Below are positions 6,894-8,627 of a DNA stretch of 8,627 bases, one piece after another; positions within the stretch are counted from its first letter, which is position 1, and each line of letters starts with the position of its first letter. A model generated the notes under the pieces. That model was not told the origin of the DNA, did not search any database, and was given only the letters and a program-made list of their open reading frames with translations. Origin of the DNA: an uncultured Candidatus Saccharibacteria bacterium (GTDB lineage: Bacteria > Patescibacteriota > Saccharimonadia > Saccharimonadales > Saccharimonadaceae); assembly GCA_916049555.1 (NCBI GenBank), contig CAJZIB010000029.1, positions 1-8,627 on the forward strand, in the 5' to 3' direction. The position numbers and the translations under genes were made by a program.

Positions 6894-6918
6894 AAAAGTT
6901 CCCCTAGGGAACTTTTTT
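6894..6918. terminator. Bidirectional terminator between microprotein and methyltransferase genes
   Basis: AAAAGTTCCC (6894-6903) pairs with GGGAACTTTT (6907-6916) around CTA, with two more T following. The AAAA at the left end gives a U tract on the minus strand, so it can end both the microprotein transcript and the convergent methyltransferase transcript, whose stop is at 6939. Confidence 0.9.
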
Positions 6919-6938
6919 AGAATTAAGATCGGAATTAT

Positions 6939-7508
6939 TTACTTCTTAGGCTTCACTTTATAGAGATAAAACGAGTGATAGAGTTTTTCGTATTTTACGC
7001 CCGGAATATCAAATGCGTTGGAAATAAAATACAATTCCTTGCCAAGTCTGGTCGCCTCTTGTTGAACTTTTTGAAAAATCTTCTCCACGTCACGTGAGTC
7101 GCTAAATGTATATACGACGGTCGTATTTTCCGGGAACTTATAATTTAGGTAATTTTGGCAAACCACCTTCGGTAATGGCCTTATCTTACGAAGGCGAATC
7201 CTGGAGAGGAAGGAAAGAATTGGATGTAATTCAATGCCAAGTGTCTGTGCTCCCATCTCAGCTCCAACTTTCAAAACCACTCCGTCTCCCGACCCCATAT
7301 CGATCAATAAATCTTTCTTGCTGAGCGGATATAATTTCTTAAACATTTTGCGAATCTCCGCCTCCAAACTCGGTACGTATGGCGCCCCAAAAAATACGGT
7401 AATCCCAAATATAAACGCCAGTCCCATAATAATTAAGGACAAAATATGTATAATCTGAAAAAAATTAGAGGAAAAGTGGTTCATAAAATTATTCATGAAA
7501 TCGTTCAT
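6939..7508 (-). CDS. Membrane-anchored class I SAM methyltransferase, FAM173-like (putative protein-lysine methyltransferase)
   Basis: The 189-aa protein has one hydrophobic helix at about 18-40, then A-P-Y-V-P-S (42-47), a SAM-binding motif I IDMGSGDG (69-76), and G-I-E-L-H-P (91-96) whose Glu93 would bind the SAM ribose. The order N-terminal helix, PYVP(S/T), D-x-GSGDG, and E-L-(N/H)-P matches the FAM173 family, whose eukaryotic members methylate lysines of mitochondrial proteins such as the ATP synthase c subunit. The rest (115-165) has the strand-helix pattern of a Rossmann MTase, with V-V-Y-T-F-S-D-S in place of the motif IV region. Substrate is unknown here. The first residues are a threefold M-N-x-F repeat, so Met1, Met5 or Met9 could be the start; none has a strong ribosome site. 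Stop is TAA. MTase fold is firm, FAM173 kinship likely, lysine specificity inferred. Confidence 0.82.
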   Translation of the reverse strand: MNDFMNNFMNHFSSNFFQIIHILSLIIMGLAFIFGITVFFGAPYVPSLEAEIRKMFKKLYPLSKKDLLIDMGSGDGVVLKVGAEMGAQTLGIELHPILSFLSRIRLRKIRPLPKVVCQNYLNYKFPENTTVVYTFSDSRDVEKIFQKVQQEATRLGKELYFISNAFDIPGVKYEKLYHSFYLYKVKPKK

Positions 7509-7514
7509 AACTCT

Positions 7515-7520
7515 ATTGTA
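7515..7520 (-). promoter_or_regulatory. Candidate -10 box close to the methyltransferase start
   Basis: TACAAT (7520-7515) lies only six bases before the ATG at 7508, so transcription from it would begin at or next to the start codon and give an essentially leaderless message. No clear -35 is seen at 17 nt. A second AT-rich element further upstream (TAGATAAT-like, near 7537-7547) could serve instead. Confidence 0.3.
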
Positions 7521-7608
7521 TCCCAGAAACTCATGAAATTATCTATAATCTACATACGGTTTTATTCCGCATGTGGTTCTAAAAGCGCGCTGTGGTGGAT
7601 TCATGAAA

Positions 7609-7637
7609 TCGAAAAATCGCGCAATATGTGCTAAACT
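7609..7637 (+). promoter_or_regulatory. Probable promoter of tRNA-Arg
   Basis: TCGAAA (7609-7614), a 17-nt spacer and TAAACT (7632-7637), the latter preceded by TGC (an extended -10). The predicted start near 7644 is three bases before the tRNA 5' end. Confidence 0.45.
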
Positions 7638-7646
7638 AAAGATGTT

Positions 7647-7723
7647 GCACCCGTAGCTCAGTGGATTAGAGCATCTGTCTTCGGAACAGAGGGTCGTGGG
7701 TTCGAATCCCTCCGGGTGTACCA
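7647..7723 (+). tRNA. tRNA-Arg (anticodon TCG), CCA encoded
   Basis: The cloverleaf is complete. Acceptor GCACCCG/CGGGTGT has a G-U first pair, D stem is GCTC/GAGC, anticodon stem TCTGT/ACAGA has loop CTTCGGA, and T loop is TTCGAAT. U33 is 7680, so the anticodon is 7681-7683, TCG, reading CGA. Discriminator A and CCA are encoded (7720-7723). One oddity is the T stem GTGGG/CCCTC, with a T-T mismatch at 7697/7711. Confidence 0.94.
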
Positions 7724-7728
7724 TACTT

Positions 7729-7748
7729 AGCGGCGGAAGCCGTTTTTT
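7729..7748 (+). terminator. Short intrinsic terminator after tRNA-Arg
   Basis: CGGC (7731-7734) pairs with GCCG (7739-7742) around GGAA, extendable by a G-U and an A-U pair, then T6 (7743-7748). It lies six bases beyond the tRNA CCA. Confidence 0.72.
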
Positions 7749-7780
7749 GTGTGTGATGGAGAAAAAATAATCTGATTTTA

Positions 7781-7809
7781 TAGACAAAACTACTAAAAAG
7801 TGGTACTAT
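7781..7809 (+). promoter_or_regulatory. Promoter of tRNA-Lys
   Basis: TAGACA (7781-7786), exactly 17 nt, then TACTAT (7804-7809). Start would be near 7816, five bases before the tRNA. This supports separate transcription of the two tRNA genes. Confidence 0.62.
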
Positions 7810-7820
7810 ATCTACGAGTC

Positions 7821-7897
7821 GGGCCGGTAGCTCAGCTGGTTAGAGCACGAGCCTCTTAAGCTTGGTGTCGTGGGTTCGAGTCCCACCCGGCTCACCA
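7821..7897 (+). tRNA. tRNA-Lys (anticodon CTT), CCA encoded
   Basis: Acceptor GGGCCGG/CCGGCTC (one G-U pair), D stem GCTC/GAGC, anticodon stem CGAGC/GCTTG with loop CTCTTAA, T stem GTGGG/CCCAC with loop TTCGAGT, discriminator A and encoded CCA. The anticodon CTT reads AAG. All stems are intact. Confidence 0.95.
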
Positions 7898-7939
7898 ACA
7901 GGGAAACCTGTGAAAAAAATCAGATTCGAAAATAAAAAT

Positions 7940-7974
7940 AAATGGTGATTTAATTTCAAGAATCACCATTTTTT
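7940..7974 (+). terminator. Intrinsic terminator after tRNA-Lys
   Basis: AATGGTGATT (7941-7950) pairs perfectly with AATCACCATT (7961-7970) around a 10-nt loop; an additional A-U pair closes the stem and T residues follow to 7974. It lies 43 nt past the tRNA and just before the promoter region of the CYTH gene. Confidence 0.82.
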
Positions 7975-7984
7975 ATGCAAAAAA

Positions 7985-7997
7985 TGCTATATATTAT
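7985..7997 (+). promoter_or_regulatory. Candidate promoter -10 region of the CYTH gene
   Basis: TGC-TATATA (7985-7993) with overlapping TATTAT (7992-7997) is an extended -10-like element about 50 nt before the ATG at 8045. A -35 would fall in the preceding terminator and is not convincing. Confidence 0.35.
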
Positions 7998-8044
7998 ATA
8001 TGATGACACAACGGACATTCTCTTGTGGAGATTGGAGGGAGAAA

Positions 8045-8627
8045 ATGACTAAAAATATTGAAGTTGAACATAGTGGACCGTTAACTAATAAACAAGCGAA
8101 AAAAATGATGTCATTTTTTGATGAACATGGCGAGAAGGTCACAACTAAACATCGGGTTCTTATTGATTATTCTACTTTTCTTGGTGATGGTTTGAAGCAT
8201 CGCAAAAAAGATATTCGCCTTCGTATAACAAATGGTGAGCCAGAGATTATCGTAAAGCTTGGTGACTGGACAAGTTCAAACCACCGTAAGGAACTCTCAG
8301 TTTTTACTGAACGCGGTAGTTTTGATACTCTGGTACAGATTTATGCTGCGCTTGGTTATAAAAAAGGTATGCTTTGCGAACGAATAACTGAAGTTTATAA
8401 TTACGATGATATTGAATTCGCTATTGTTGAGGTTCCTGGTAATAGTTTTCATTTCGAGGCAGAAATAATGGCGGATGAAGGTGGCATTGAAGCCGCTAAG
8501 AGTCATATTCAAGAGGTTTGCGAGGAACTAGGTTTGGAAATATTTACAGACGAAGGCTATATTGCATATATTGAGAAATTGAACAAAGAAGCAAACGAAA
8601 TATTTGATTTTAATAATTATACTGAAA
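8045..8627 (+). CDS. CYTH-domain protein (triphosphate tunnel metalloenzyme family), 3' end outside window
   Basis: The frame is open from an ATG at 8045, with GGAGG at 8034-8038 (6-nt spacing), to the window edge: 194 codons without a stop. The CYTH fold is a beta-barrel tunnel that binds triphosphates through paired acidic and basic residues, found in CyaB-type adenylyl cyclases, thiamine triphosphatases and inorganic triphosphatases. Visible elements are I-E-V-E-H (5-9) for the N-terminal E-x-E-x-K signature, with His in place of the Lys, then the basic pair R58/R60 (D-I-R-L-R), K71 (I-I-V-K-L), R81-K-E-L (81-84), C-E-R-I-T-E-V-Y (111-118), and F-A-I-V-E-V-P-G followed by F-H-F-E-A-E-I (135-141), the closing acidic strand. 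Residues 145-182 look helical. No signal or membrane segment is seen. The exact substrate cannot be assigned, and the C-terminus is missing. Confidence 0.82.
   Translation, partial: MTKNIEVEHSGPLTNKQAKKMMSFFDEHGEKVTTKHRVLIDYSTFLGDGLKHRKKDIRLRITNGEPEIIVKLGDWTSSNHRKELSVFTERGSFDTLVQIYAALGYKKGMLCERITEVYNYDDIEFAIVEVPGNSFHFEAEIMADEGGIEAAKSHIQEVCEELGLEIFTDEGYIAYIEKLNKEANEIFDFNNYTE

Noticed and set aside
7491..7611. ATTCATGAAATCG occurring twice (7491-7503 region and 7599-7611)
   Set aside because: A 13-bp AT-rich match with no further shared flank, not enough to call a repeat or attachment site.
7539..7787. Minus-strand 82-codon frame across tRNA-Arg
   Set aside because: It is the antisense translation of the tRNA (the G-F-E-P-T-T-L-C type of string), a common false gene call.
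7898..7911. Hairpin ACAGG-GAAA-CCTGT just after tRNA-Lys
   Set aside because: It is followed by an A run, not T, on the plus strand, so it is not the terminator; the better one is at 7940-7974. It may matter for 3' processing.
8297..8512. Minus-strand 71-codon frame opposite the CYTH gene
   Set aside because: It lies entirely antisense to a frame with a strong ribosome site and family motifs, and has none of its own.

Overview
The window most resembles a chromosomal segment of a Patescibacteria/CPR bacterium, probably Candidatus Saccharibacteria (TM7) or a close relative. This is inferred from the style of the giant VirB6/TrbL-like secretion protein, a compact mixture of a few housekeeping genes, moderate GC and consensus-like sigma-70 promoters. 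No 16S rRNA or other decisive marker is present. All six closed genes end in TAA or TAG and none in TGA, but this sample is too small to say anything about the genetic code. No CRISPR array, transposase, integrase or attachment site is visible.

Layout. Positions 48-3716 (+) encode a very large polytopic membrane protein with a signal peptide, a cysteine-rich exported N-terminal half, a VirB6/TrbL-like membrane core and a soluble C-terminal tail. A perfect 13-bp hairpin terminator separates it from a convergent minus-strand operon, murB then folD (5746 down to 3809), whose stop and start codons abut. murB carries an unusual Glu/Ser-rich insertion built from 15-bp tandem repeats.

Upstream of murB is a divergent promoter region with overlapping -35 boxes. 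The plus-strand promoter is a perfect TTGACA-17-TATAAT. It drives a leader of about 115 nt with two strong hairpins and a possible 12-codon upstream ORF, then a 228-aa protein of unknown function (5943-6629) with its own terminator. Next comes a 29-aa, extremely basic microprotein (6802-6891) with its own promoter and terminator. It is convergent with a membrane-anchored methyltransferase resembling the FAM173 protein-lysine methyltransferases (7508-6939, minus strand).

Two tRNA genes follow, Arg(TCG) and Lys(CTT), each with encoded CCA and what looks like its own promoter and terminator. The window ends inside a CYTH-domain (triphosphate tunnel) protein that runs off the edge.

How they work together. 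Only murB-folD forms an evident operon (peptidoglycan precursor synthesis and one-carbon metabolism). The rest is a series of single-gene transcription units. The least explained parts are the structured leader with its 228-aa protein, the Lys-rich microprotein beside a putative lysine methyltransferase, the repeat insertion in MurB and the divergent FolD active-site loop.
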